From positions 141,889,872 through 141,953,871 of the forward strand of contig NC_081413.1 in the NCBI RefSeq assembly GCF_030272615.1: DNA of 64,000 nucleotides, in the 5' to 3' direction. Under the pieces are notes generated by a model. That model made no database searches and had not been told where the DNA came from. It was given only the letters and a program-made list of their open reading frames with translations. This stretch comes from Cryptomeria japonica. Its lineage: Eukaryota; Streptophyta; Pinopsida; Cupressales; Cupressaceae. Both the position numbers and the translations under genes were made by a program. Positions 42,104 to 54,737 of the stretch are shown here, in pieces (the stretch's first letter is position 1; every line of letters begins with the position of its first letter).

Positions 42104-45100
42104 GGTCCTAAGGGGTCATAGGACACCATATGACCCCTTAGGACACAATATGACCACTAACAACACCTAAGGGGTCATATGGTGTCCTAAGGGGTCATAA
42201 GACACCATATGACCTCTTAGGTTATCATAGGACCCATAACGACACCATATGGTATCCTAAGTGGTCATAGGACACCATATCATCCCTTAGGACACGATAC
42301 AACACATAACAACACCATATGGTGTCTTAATGGTTCATAGGACACCATATGACCCCTTAGGTGTTGTTAGGGGTCATATTGTGTCCTAACGGATCATATG
42401 GTGTCCTATGACCCCTTAGGACACCATATGACCCCTTAGTACATCATATGGTGTCGCTATGTTTCGTATGGTTTCCTATGACCCCTTATGACACCATATG
42501 ACCCCCTAGTACACCATATGGTGTCAGTATGGTCCTATGGTGTCCGATGATTCCTTAGGACACCATATGACCCCTTAGGATACAATACGACCCATAATAA
42601 CAAAATAAGGTGTCCTAATGGGTCATATGGTGTCTTAAGGGGTCATAACACACCATATGACCCATTAAGACACAATATGATCCCTAACAACACCTAAGGG
42701 GTCATATGGTTTCCTAAGAGGTCATAAGACACCATATGACCCTTTAGGACACCATATTGTGTCCTAAGGGGTCATATGACATCATATGACCCCTTAGGAC
42801 ACAATACAACCCATAACGACAACATATTGTGTCCTAAGGGGTCATATGGTGTCCTAAGGGGTCATAGGACACCATATGAACCCTTAAGACACCATACGAT
42901 CCATAACGACAACATATTTTATCCTAAGGGGTCATATGGTGTCCTAAGGGGTCATAGGACACAATATGACCCCTTACAACACTATGACCCTTAACAACCC
43001 CATATTGTGTCCTAAGGGGTCATATGGTGTCCTAAGGGGTCATAGGACACTAGATGACCCCTAAGGACACCATGTGACCCCTTAGAACACCATATAGTGT
43101 TGTTATGGGTCATATGGTATCCTAAGGGGTCATATGGTGTACTAACGGGTCATAGAGTGTCCTATGACCCCTTAGGACACCATATAACCCCTTACATGTC
43201 GTTAGGGTTCACATTGTGTCCTAAGGGGTCATATGGCGTCCTATGACCCCTTAGGACACCATATGGTGTCATTATGGGTTGTATGGTGTCCTAAGCAGTC
43301 ATTAGGTGTCTTATGATCCCTTAGGACACCATATGACCCATTTGGACACCATACGACCCATAATGACATCATAAGGTGTTCTAAGGGGTCATATTGTGTC
43401 TTAAGGGGTCATAACACACCATATGACCCGTTAAGACACAATATGATCCCTAACGACACCTAAGGGGTCATATGATGTTCTAAGGGGTCATAAGACACCA
43501 TATGACCCCTTAGGACACCATATGACCCATAACGACACCATATTATGTCCTAAGGGGTCATATGGTGTCCTAAGGGGTCATAGGACACCATATTACCCCT
43601 TAGGACACCATACAACCCATAACGACACCATATTGTGTCCTAAGGGTCATGGGACACCATATGACTCCTAACAACACCTAAGGGGTCATATGGTGTCCTA
43701 AGGGGTCAAAGGACACCATATGACCTCTTAAGTTATCATAGGACCCATAACGACACCATATGGTGTCTTAAGTGGTCATAGGGCAACATATGACACTTTA
43801 TGACACCATACAACCCATAACGACACCATATGGTGTCTTAATGGGTCATAGGACACCATATTAACCCTTAGGTATCGTTAGGGGTCATATTGTGTCCTAT
43901 GACCCCTTAGGACACCATATGACCCCTTAGTACACCATATCGTGTCGGTATGGTTCGTATGGTGTCCTATGACCCCTTAGGACACCATATGGCCCCCTAG
44001 TACACCATATGGTGTCAGTATGGTCCTATGGTGTCCAATGATCCCTTAAGACACCATATGACCCCTTAGGGAACCATACGACCCATAATGACAACATAAG
44101 GTGTCCTAAGGGGTCATATGGTGTCTTAAGGGCTCATAACACACCATATGACCCATTAAGACACAATATGATCCCTAACGACACCTAAGGGGTCATATGG
44201 TGCCCTAAGGGGTCAGAGGAAACCATATGACCCCTTAGGACACCATACGACCCATAACGACACCATATTGTTTCCTAAGGGGTCATAACATGTCCTAAGG
44301 GGTCATAGGACACTATATGACCCCATGTGACCCCTTAGAACACCATATAGTGTTGTTATGGGTCATATGATATCCTAAATGGTCATATGGTGTCCTAACG
44401 GGTCATATAGTGTCCTATGACCCCTTAGGACACCATATAACCCCTTACGTGTCGTTAGGTTTCACATTGTGTCCTAAGGGATCATATGGTGTCCTATGAC
44501 CCCTTACGACACTATATGGTGTCATTATGGGTCGTATGGTGTCCTAACCGGTCATTAGCTGTCTTATGATCCCTTAGGACACCATATGACCCCTTAGGAC
44601 ATCATACGACCGATAATGACAACATAAGGTGTCCTAAGGGGTCATATTGTGTCTTAAGGGGTCATAACACACCATATGACCCGTTAAGACACAATATGAT
44701 CCCTAACGACACCTAAGGCATCATATGGTGTCCTAAGGGGTCACAGGACACCATAGGACCCCTTAGGACACCATATGACCCATAACGACACCATAATGTG
44801 TCCTAAGGGGTCATATGGTGTCCAAAGGGGTCATAGGACACCATATGCCCCTTAGGACACCATACAACCCATAATGACACCATATTGTGTCTTAAGGGGT
44901 CATATGGTGTCATAGGGGTCATTGGACACTATATGACCCCTTAAGACACAATATGATCCCTAACGACACCTAAGGGTTTATATGGTGTCCTAAGGGGTCA
45001 TAGGATACCATATGACCTCTTAGGTTACCATAGGACCCATAACAAAACCATATGGTGTCCTAAGTGGTCATAGGACACCATATGACCACTTAGGACACCA

Positions 45101-47749
45101 TACAACCCATAACAATACCATATGGTGTTGTAATGGGTCATAGGACACCATATGACCCCTTAGTTGTCGTTAGGGGTCATATTGTGTCCTAAGGGGTCAT
45201 ATGGGGTCATAGGACACCATATGACCCCTTAGGTGTCATTAGGGGTCATATTGTGTCCTAAGGGGTCATATGGGGTCCTATGACCCCTTAGGACACCATA
45301 TGACCCCGTAGTACACCATATGGTGTTGGTATGGTTCGTATGGTGTCCTATGACCCCTTAGGACACCATATGCCCCCCTTTTACACCATATGGTGTCAGT
45401 ATAGTCTTATGGTGTCCAATGATACCATAGGACACCATATGACCCCTTAGAACACCATACTACCCATAATGACAACATAAGGTGTCCTAAGGGGTCATTT
45501 GGTGTCTTAAGGGGTCATAACACACCATATGACCCGTTAAGATACAATATGATCCCTAATGACACCTAAGGGTCATATGGTGTCCTAAGGGGTCATAGGA
45601 CACCATATGACCCCTTAGGACACCATACGACCCATAACGATACCATATTGTGTCCAAAGGGGTCATATGGTGTTCTAAGGGGTCATAGGACACCATATGA
45701 CCCCTTAGGACACCATACAACCCATTACGACACTATATTGTGTCCTAAGGGGTCTTATGGTGTCCTAAGGGGTCATAGGAAACCATATGACACCTTAGGA
45801 CACCATACGACCCATAACAACAACATATTATATCCTAAGGGGTCATATGGTGTCCTAAGGGGCCATCTCATGATACTATGACCCTTAACAACCCCATATT
45901 TTGTCCTAAGGGGTGATAGGACACCGGATGACCCCTTAGGACACCATGTGATATCTTAGAACACCATATAGTGTCGTTATGAGTCATATGGTGTCCTAAG
46001 GGGTCATATGGTGTCCTAACGGGTCATATAGTGTCCTCTGACCCCTTAGGACACTATATAACCCCTTACGTGTCATTAGGGTTAACATTGTGTCCTAAGG
46101 GGTCATATGGTGTCCTATGACCCCTTAGGACACTATATAACCCCTTAGGGCACCATATGGTGTCATTATGGGTCGTATGGTGTCCTAAGCAGTCATTAGG
46201 TGTCTTATGATCTCTTAGGACACCATATGATCCCTTGGGACACCATATGACCCATAATGACAACATAAGGTGTCCTAAGGGGCCATATTGTGTCTTAAGG
46301 GGTCATAACACACCATATGACTTGTTAAGACACAATGTGATCCCTAATGACACCTAAGGGGTCATATGGTGTCCTAAGGGGTCATAGGACACCATACGAC
46401 CCATAACAACACCATATTGTGTTCTAAAGGGTCATATGGTGTCCAAAGGGGTCATAGGACACAAAATGATCCCTCACGACACTATGACCCTTAACAACTC
46501 CATATTGTGTTCTAAGGGGTCATATGGTGTCCTAAGGGGTCATAGGACACCAGATTATCCCTTAGGACACCATGTGACCCCTTAGAACACCATATAGTGT
46601 CATTATGGGTCATATGGTGTCCTAACGGGTCATATAGTGTCCGATGACCCCTTAGGACACCATATAACCTCTTACGTGTCATTAGGGTTCACATTATGTC
46701 CTAAGGGGTCATATGGTGTCCTATGACCCCTTAGGATACCATTTGACCCCTTAGGACACCATATGGTGTCATTATGGGTCAAATGGTGTCCTAAGGGGTC
46801 ATTGGGTGTCTTATGGTCCCTTACGACACCATATGACCGCTTAGGACACCATACAATCTATAATGACAACATAAGGTGTCCTAAGGGGTCATATTGTGTC
46901 TTAAGGGGTCATAACACACCATATGACCTGTTAAGACACAATATAATCCCTAACGACACCTAAGGGGTCATATGGTGTCTTGAGGGGTCATAGGACACCA
47001 TATGACCCCTTAGGAAAACATACAACCCATAGCGACACCATATTGTGTTCTAAGGGGTCATATGGTGTCCTAAGGGGTCATAGGACACCATACGCCCCCT
47101 TAGGACACCATACGACCCATAACGACACCATATTGTGTCCTAAGGGTTCATATGGTGTCCTAAGTGGTCATAGGCCACCATATGACCCCTTAGGACACCA
47201 TACAACCCATAACGACACCATATGGTGTCTTAATTTGTCATAGGACACTATATGACCCCTTAGTACACCATATGGTGTCTTAATTTGTCATAGGACACTA
47301 TATGACCCCTTAGTACACCATATGGTGTGGGTATGGTTCGTATGGTGTCCTATGACCCCTTAGGACACCATATGACCCCCTAGTACACCATATGGTGTAA
47401 GTATGGTCCTATGGTGTCTAATGATCCCTTAGGACACCATATGACCCCTTAGGACACCTTATGTCCTAAGGGGTCATAACACACCATATGACCCGTTAAG
47501 AGACAATATGATCCCTAACGATACCTAAGGGGTCATATGGTGTCCTAAGGGGTCATAGGACACCATATGACCCCTTAGGACACCATACGACCCATAACAA
47601 TACCATATTGTGTCCTAAGGGGTCATAGGACGCAATATGACCCCTTAGAACACCATGTGACCCTATTATGGGTCATATGGTGTCTTAAGGGGTCATATGG
47701 TCTCCTAACGGGTCATATAGTGTCCTATGACTCCTTAGGACACCATATT
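42104..47749. repeat. 5.6-kb array of a 20-bp word and its reverse complement
   Basis: Almost the whole stretch is variants of GACACCATATGACCCCTTAG and its reverse complement CTAAGGGGTCATATGGTGTC, in mixed order, so both strands look alike. CATATG at the centre is itself palindromic. A rarer variant block (TTAAGACACAATATGATCCC and then TAACGACACCTAAGG) recurs near 42660, 43430, 44150, 44690, 45540, 46320, 46930 and 47490, giving irregular higher-order units of about 540-850 bp. Open frames inside (for example 45648-45881 and 46980-47243, both with GSYGVLRGHR repeats) are products of the repeat, not genes. Confidence 0.95.
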
Positions 47750-48549
47750 CCCCCCCTCCCTCCATATCTCACCCTCCATCCTTACCTCATATGGGTTAGC
47801 ATATCGGGTTATCGGGTCTATGGTTATTGTATAGGGTCGAGGATTTAGCATATTGGGTCATACGATCTAGGGTATTTGTTATAGGTTTTAAATGGTTTAA
47901 TTTTTACGGTTGTGGCTATCAAACTATAGGGTATAGAGTATAGATTATAAGGTATAGAGTATAAATTTATCAAAGTAAAAAAAATTCAAAGGAAGTCATT
48001 TGGCTAGCGCCAAATAAGGACACTAAAAAACGGTTATATGGGACCCTTGACTTGTGATCCAAACCCACATTCTCTCATTTTGTCTTCTTTTTGCACATGA
48101 TCAGACAAAAAAATGCTTTTTGCATGGTGTTGACATTTTATGCAAGGTTGTTTTATACATTCCATCAGCTCTCCACCACCTTTTTTTTCATTTGGCAACG
48201 TCGAAGAGGAAGAACATATTTTTTTTTTCAAATTTGAATAATTGAGGTAATATTTTCTTGTTTTTAGAATTCAAATACTTATTAAGTGTTATTTTGTTCA
48301 AATGTTAGAATAAAAGTGTTTTCTCAAAATTGATTATAATCCTATTAGATTTACAATAGATTTAACAATGCATTTGAAGGAAGTTGCACAAGAAAATTAT
48401 TTGTTTAGTGGTTTAAAACAAAATTTGCAATTTCATACATCCTTTTTAAGATCTTATGAAATAATTTAAAAAAGGAATACATGAAATAATTTCAGTTTCA
48501 TATATCCATTTTAACATATGCATAATTAGGACAGTCAAAGATGCATTAG
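47750..48549. other. Right flank of the array
   Basis: CT-rich remainder, then a GGGTATAGAGTATA-rich patch (about 47800-47965) and the palindrome ATTTGGCTAGCGCCAAAT (47998-48015), followed by AT-rich DNA. The last 30 bases (ATAATTAGGACAGTCA...GCATTAG) are echoed to the right of the composite Copia element. No gene is supported. Confidence 0.6.
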
Positions 48550-49532
48550 TGTTGTTACTTTAATGATGTTTTGATTGTCATTGATGATCTCAAGCGGTAC
48601 GAAGGACCCAAGTGGTAGTTAACTTTTTGATCGGAACACTACGATCTTCCAGTCTTCATTTTTGACAACCGGTAATCGGCATATTGTATTAACCAATATA
48701 TATCTGTGATGAGTTACCAACCGGCATTACTGTAATGTGTGATGAGTTATCATCCACCAACACTTTGGCAGTGTGTTTGTGTCGTGTTACCAAATGTGTC
48801 TAGATGCACTGTACCTAGGAACTTGTAGTCTAATTCTATTGGACCGACATGAAATCAGATTCCTTTATAAGGATATCATGTCTAGGGTTTGCATGGATGA
48901 GATAGTTATGTGCGATCATTGAAGAGAAGATTAGGTCTATGTGAAGAGATAGAGTGTGGAGATATTGAAGACTGAAGTAATGCTAAAATGCATTAACAAT
49001 GAGCTGTCAAGGATCTAATTAAGCATACTATGCTAGCATCTAGATCATTCACTTGTTGAATACTATTATGTTCGATAAGTCTGAAACCCTTAACCAGGTA
49101 GGCCCAGCAAAGCCTTTGTAAATCCTCTAACAAGGTGGTTCACAACTGTGGATCTGAAATCCTTTAACAAGGTAGTCTTTAACATGATTTATCTCCTAAC
49201 AGAGATCTAGATTCCTAACAGGATCTGTTCTGGTGAAGAACATTGTATGACCTTAACCGGTCTGACCTTAACCAGTCTGGTTACTATTCTGCAGATAGTT
49301 ACTTGTGAGTTTTTGTTCACCGTGGTTTTTCCCATTTGGGTTTCCACGTCAAATATCTTGTGTTATGGTGATTGTGCTTTTGTGGGTGAATGCTTTGTTT
49401 GCTATTTGGTTTGCACTTATCTTAACTGGTTTATTAGTGAATCTATTACACCGGTTATCTACTAAACTATTTAAAAGATTGATTACACTATTTTTTGGTA
49501 TACTAATTCACCCCCCCTCTTAGTATTCATCA
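48550..49532 (+). repeat. First LTR (983 bp, with 171-bp deletion)
   Basis: It starts TGTTGTTAC and ends TTCATCA. Compared with the middle LTR it lacks about 171 bp after position 48586 (TCATTGATG joined directly to ATCTCAAGCGG). TATA-like TTTATAAG at 48864-48871. It shares many variants with the third LTR. Confidence 0.88.
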
Positions 49533-49534
49533 AT

Positions 49535-49546
49535 TGGTATCAGAGC
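49535..49546 (+). promoter_or_regulatory. Primer binding site, initiator-Met tRNA (copy 1)
   Basis: TGGTATCAGAGC two bases after the LTR is the standard plant initiator-methionine tRNA complement used by Copia-type elements. Confidence 0.85.
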
Positions 49547-49582
49547 CAACCTTTCTATAAGTCTAACCACTTGGAAGGAGAT

Positions 49583-50968
49583 ATGGGGGAATAGAGTGTG
49601 AGGGAACTTACTCATCGTCTCACTCAGATTGAGAGAGCCTATGATGAACTCAAAGTCAAGTATAAAGCCTCTTTGGCCAAGAGAAGAGAGCATGCTGAAA
49701 AACTGATGGAACTTACTGAAAATAGCTCTTCTGATGAAGCTGACATGGATGCCCTAGTTGAAGAAGTTGAAAAACTGAATGAATCTAAAGTCAATCTAAG
49801 AAGGGAGTTGGAAGGACTGACTATCAGAATGAGTCAGGAGCTTGAGAATAGAAGGAAAGCTGAAGATTTGGTAAAAGACAAAGATCATGAGATTTCCAAG
49901 CTGAAGCAAGAAATCAGTACCCTTACCGCTCATCTCCAGGAGAGTAAAGTGGAAAAAGAAGAAATGCAAGGTGAACTAAACATGGCCATTTTTGAGAATG
50001 CAACCTTGATGGAATCCAATGCTACTATTTCCAAGGAACTTACTGAGTCAAAGGAAATACTTGCCAAATTTAATCAGAGTACTGCTAAGCTAAAGCAAAA
50101 TCTAGAATCGGCAAAGCCAGTAAAGAATAACACTAGACTTGGTTTCTCTGGGTATGAGGAAGGTGAGACCTCTGGAACAAAAGCTGAAGCATCAAAGAAG
50201 CAACCGACATCCAAGGATAAAGGTAAGCAAAACTTTAAACATGTTTGCTTTAATTGTCTCAAAGAAGGACATACTACCAATGTGTGTAGAAGCAAGGCCT
50301 ACAACAATTTTCCTTATTTTCAAAACAATATGCCTATATGCAATAGATTTAATGGAAACTGTTATGCATGCAACAAGTTTGGGCATAGAGCATTTGAATG
50401 CAGGTCGGTTTTGCACAACACTAGGAGATATTCTCCAAGGACTCAAGGAGTTATCCCAAAACCTCCTGTGAATTGGAATCCCAACCGGTACAATACCTAT
50501 GACCATCGGTCAGGTGGTTATCAAGCGGCTACTAGCTGGAGAGAAACTTGTTTGATTTGTCATGGTAGCGGTCACATTGCTGTAACATGCAGAAGGAAGA
50601 ATGGAGGTATGAATAACAGACCATGGAGAACACCTGGAATGGTATGCTATCATTGCAACAAATCGGGACACACTGCAAGAACTTGCAGACTGAGAAAGAA
50701 CCTATCGGGTGATATGCCGATCACTCCAAAAGGGAAGATTGATGTTGAAACCATTCAGGTGGAAAGGAATAAAACTTGGAAAAAGCAATTAGAAGAAGAC
50801 TCACATGATGAACCTGCTTCTGCACCTAGTGTGGAATTCTCTGAACTGGCCAACCGAGCTTCAGAAAAGCTTAGGGGGAACATAACGGTGAAATATTTCG
50901 AACCCCCGATTTATATTGGTAAATACCTTTACCGATATATGTTACTTGTTAGTTGGCAGAAGATTTGA
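49583..50968 (+). pseudogene. gag: Gag with coiled coil and four zinc knuckles, copy 1
   Basis: The ATG at 49583 is followed by a stop at codon 4 (TAG, 49592); after it the frame is open for 456 codons from 49598. Numbering from 49598: residues 1-180 are a Glu/Lys-rich coiled coil (heptads with LTHRL, LMELTENSSSDE). Four CCHC knuckles then follow: CFNCLKEGHTTNVC (217-230), CYACNKFGHRAFEC (255-268), CLICHGSGHIAVTC (318-331) and CYHCNKSGHTARTC (350-363). Plant Copia gags usually have one or two, and the usual N-terminal gag domain is not evident. Knuckles bind genomic RNA for packaging. The early stop may make this copy silent unless translation restarts. Confidence 0.75.
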
Positions 50969-51290
50969 AGTGGTAAAAGGAAAAATTAGGGTTTGTGCCC
51001 TAGCAGTGATGCATTTATTATGGTAGGTAAGAGTTTGTTTAAAAGGGGTTTCGTCAGCATTTTCACTTATCTATTTTTGAAAGAAGAATCTTCAAGAGCA
51101 GAGCAACCTGAGAAATTTTTTTGGCATTTGGAGAAATCATGTGCAAAATCTTGCAATCATTTTCAAACAATCAGTGAAGAACACTAAGCGGTGAACTAGC
51201 AACTGAAGTGGTGTACTGTGCGCGATATTGGAAAACATAAATTTCAGATTGTGAAGGTATATCCTAAAAATTATTTCTTATCATTTGGTT

Positions 51291-52708
51291 ATGGCTTCTA
51301 CATCACATTCTAGATCTAGTGCACCTGAAGATACACCTGAGTTTCTTCAAAAGAAAATGAGATACAATGCCCTATCTCAAATTCCTGCCAGAGTCGTTGA
51401 GGGAGATATTTCAGGGTTTATAGACTATAAGTTGGAAGACCTAGGATCCCTAGTAATTCACTCCCAGCTAAGTCTGTTATGAGGAGATGACAAGAAGATC
51501 AAACCAGAGTATAGCATCCTCAAGAAGATGAAACTACAAAATGCAGTATACTTTCTGGAAAAATTTACAGAAGAACATATTCGCATTATCCTACCCAGAG
51601 TGCATGGTGACAAGATGTATCTCGAGCGGACCCATGACATCACACCGGAAGCGATTCATGCTGTCACTAGATTTTGCAATGTTGGAGAAGTACTGGTTCT
51701 ATGGAAGGTCACCAAAACTAAAATGAAATAGCTCACCGGTTCTGTGAGTGACCAACGGGGAGTGACCATCAACACCATATTTGATGATCTGGTAAAATAT
51801 GCTTGCATGGTGATTGGTTACAGGATATTTTATGCCAGCAAAATGAATTTTGTCTCTGCTGCTACGGTGAATGCTTCTTATAGGATGATCAAGGAAGATA
51901 CTAAATATGACCTATGTACCTGCTTACAAAAGCAATTGTTGTTGAATCTAAAATCCATCAAACAGGATAAATCTCCGAGGTTCAAGTTTGGCCAACTTCT
52001 GGTCAGTCTATTCTTCTATTTCAAGGTTATTTCCTTGGAGTAGGCGATGTTCAATGGTCTACTGACCTACCGGTTTCCAGACAGATTAAGGAGAGTCTAC
52101 AAGCAGTGAGAATTGCATATCCTGAGGTTCTAAATAAGTATTTTGATGAATTCAAACAAAAGATGAGCCATAGAATGAGGATATCTGGTGATATTGTGAA
52201 GAAGTATGAACATGACATCTGCTTCACAATAAGGACATATGACTGCATAATGGAAGTTGTGGAACCTAGAAAGGAAGTAGTTGGCCCTATGGGGTATGAA
52301 GTGGTGAATGACATATTGATCGGGTATGCCTCTACCCTACTTGCCTCACCACTGGATGCAAAGAAGAAAAAAACCGGTACCTACTTGGAGAGGGTCACAT
52401 CGATTGAGGAACCGAAGCAGAAAAAGGGAAAAGTAGTGCCATTGGTATCTGCACCGGTTACATCTGCCAGTCCGAAAGTGACTAAGCGATCACCAGCAAA
52501 AAAGAAACCTGAGATTATTCTGTCAAAAGTATTCGAGAGGAAGTAGAAATCTAGGAATCACTCACTGGAGGCAGAAGACACTGAACCAGAGATTCAAATA
52601 AAGAAGACAAGGCAATTAAGCAAAAAGCCAAAGTCTACCGGTAATGTACAATCAACTTTTGCACTGGTAAATATAGATATTTCTTCTTATAAACCAATGA
52701 CACATTGT
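51291..52708 (+). pseudogene. Unknown ORF2 of the composite element, copy 1
   Basis: No family recognised. It begins MASTSHSRSSAPEDTPEF, then QKKMRYNALSQIPARV, RTHDITPEAIHAVTRFCNVG, SVSDQRGVTINTIFDDLVKY, DLCTCLQKQLLLNLKSIKQD and RFKFGQLLVSLFFYF, ending in a Lys/Pro-rich tail. It is broken by stops at 51480, 51729 and 52544 and by a one-base deletion near 52020. It lies where pol would normally be, about 320 bp after gag. The better copy is at 57635. Confidence 0.6.
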
Positions 52709-54500
52709 TAGAGGACAATAAAGAATATTAGGAGGAAAGTGCTTGATGACTTAAAGTAATATTTTGATGACTTTAATGATAGTGAGAAAGAGGAGGTAGA
52801 ACAGGAGGTCGTTAAATATTTGTGTGTTAATGATCGGTCGCCTTCTGAGATTAAATCTATTACTCCAAATTCTTTGTATAATTCTTTGGATAATAAATGA
52901 CGTATTGCCATTGAAAGAGAACAAGAGATCAGGGAGAAAAGTTTTTGCACAGTACTTTCGTAATGCTTCAAATTTTGAGTTATTTGAAATTATGGATAAG
53001 AACAAAGACATCTTCTTTATGAGAAGGAGGCGACTCAGGTTATTGAAAGGTAAAACTTCTGAAGTAGAAAAGGATACACACATACATGTTAAAGCTACTA
53101 TAAATATGCATCGAGTATCTGAAGCCGCTAGGCAGGTTGACCAAGCACTTGACCTATCCTCAGGCAAACCGGATGAGGTATTTGACAATCAAGGTGAAAG
53201 AGTGACAGAATAAATTTACCCTATTGATGTTGATGCATTAGATAATAAGGATGTCACTCTTGACAAAGAAAAAGCTGAGAAAGAGAAACATGACAAAGAG
53301 AAAGCAGAGAAAGAACAAGAGGAAAAAGCAAGGCAAGAAGAAGATAAGAGAAAAGAAGAAGAGAAGAAGAGAGAAGAAGATAAGAGAAAAGAAGAAGAGA
53401 AGAAGAAAGAAGAAGACAAGAGGAAGGAAGAAGAAAGGAAGGAGGAAGAGAAGAAAAAGAAGGAAGAGAATAAGAAGAAAGAAGAAATGGAGAAGAAACA
53501 AGAAGAGGAGAAAAAGAAAGAGTCAGAGAAGAAGAAAGAAGAAGAAAATAAAAGAGTGGAAGAGGAGAAGGAAGTAGAGAAGAGAAAACAAGTGGAGATC
53601 AAGACCAAAGAAGGAGGGTAGACTCCTAAGGCAACCGGTGATCAAACCAAGCAGGTTGATTCCACCAGTCCTATTGATATAACTCTTGCATGTCTGACTC
53701 AATCAACAGATGAGTCTGAGCTACTTCGAGGCATCAAACTTGCACAGGAGAGACTGGAAGAATTGCAGATGAAGAAATAACAGGATGTCATACAAATTGC
53801 AGTTGACACCCTTACTAGTCTAATTCCCGGTACTAACCTCCCTAGTACCAACTCCTCTCTATCCAAGCTCAAACTTCTTTGTATCGTAGTAGAGGACCAA
53901 GTACAATGTTTGGAGGATGTTGCTCAAGCAACTGCAAGTAAGAACCATGAAAAGGCACTTAATATTGCCTTAGTCAAGCAAATGAATGAACTCAGGACAC
54001 AACTACTGAAGCAATAGAATGATATCAGTGTTGCTATGGGTGAAGGTAAATTACTTCTGAGTAAAATCTGCAAACCCTATCTTTTTTGTGAAGATGTGCT
54101 CAAACAAAAAGCTCAACTCCAATCGGAGTTACAGGAATATATCAACAACTTCAAGATGCCCTATGATTTATTCACTGCCTATGGACAAACTATTCATCAT
54201 TTTCAGCGTCAGACTGCCAAGATGGACCTAGAAATCAACAACTAGACTCAAGATCTGCAGGAGCTTCAACTGCTCCTATTACCTAAACTGCAGGTTCTTT
54301 AGAGATGTTTTCTCAACTTGGAAGCTATCATGGTAACTCAAGAGCTGAGTACCATCGATGCAATGGAAGAACTAGCATTTCAGATGAAGACTGAAAGTGA
54401 GGTTGCTACCTCATTACTTGAGTCATGGACATTGGACATGAAAACTTTTGTGCAGAACTTTAAATCTGTATTTGAGAAATTTCATTTCTTATTGTCTTGA
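52709..54500 (+). pseudogene. Downstream reading region with Lys/Glu-rich coiled coil, copy 1
   Basis: After the ORF2 stop the sequence keeps coding-like character. A Lys/Glu repeat (about 53265-53610, KEEEKK/KREEDK heptads, predicted long coiled coil) is followed by a non-repetitive helical part (STDESELLRGIKLAQERLEE, MGEGKLLLSKICKPYLFCED, ELSTIDAMEELAFQMKTESE). Stops at 52706, 52898, 53211, 53619 and 53778 are shared with copy 2; others, and a one-base insertion near 52940, are private. It may once have been one protein with ORF2. Confidence 0.5.
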
Positions 54501-54534
54501 ACATCTACTCTATTTTATTGTATAAGGAGAAAGG

Positions 54535-54737
54535 GGTTACTTTGTCATTGTTGGCAAAGGGGGATTAGTGTACATTAAAATTTTGGTGAATGTTATCATT
54601 TCATGCACTTGTAATTTTTGCAAAGGGGGTAGTTTATATGCTTAGGGGGAGTAATTTTGATTGTAGCATCTTTTGTGTTATTGTTGTAAAAACACTTAGA
54701 TGTCAAAAAGTGTTGCCATCAATGCCAAAGGGGGAGA
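54535..54737 (+). promoter_or_regulatory. Cluster of polypurine tracts before the middle LTR
   Basis: Four G-rich purine words (GGCAAAGGGGGA, GCAAAGGGGG, TTAGGGGGAG, GCCAAAGGGGGAGA) occur within 200 bp, and the last abuts the LTR. The final one is the likely plus-strand primer; the others may be spare primers. Confidence 0.65.

Noticed and set aside
42776-47848. Open frames with repeating GSYGVLRGHRTPYD peptides
   Set aside because: They arise on both strands from the 20-bp-word array and have no start context or family match.
53216-53608. Ser/Phe-rich minus-strand open frame (and the same at 59524-59946)
   Set aside because: It is the complement of the Lys/Glu-coding repeat.
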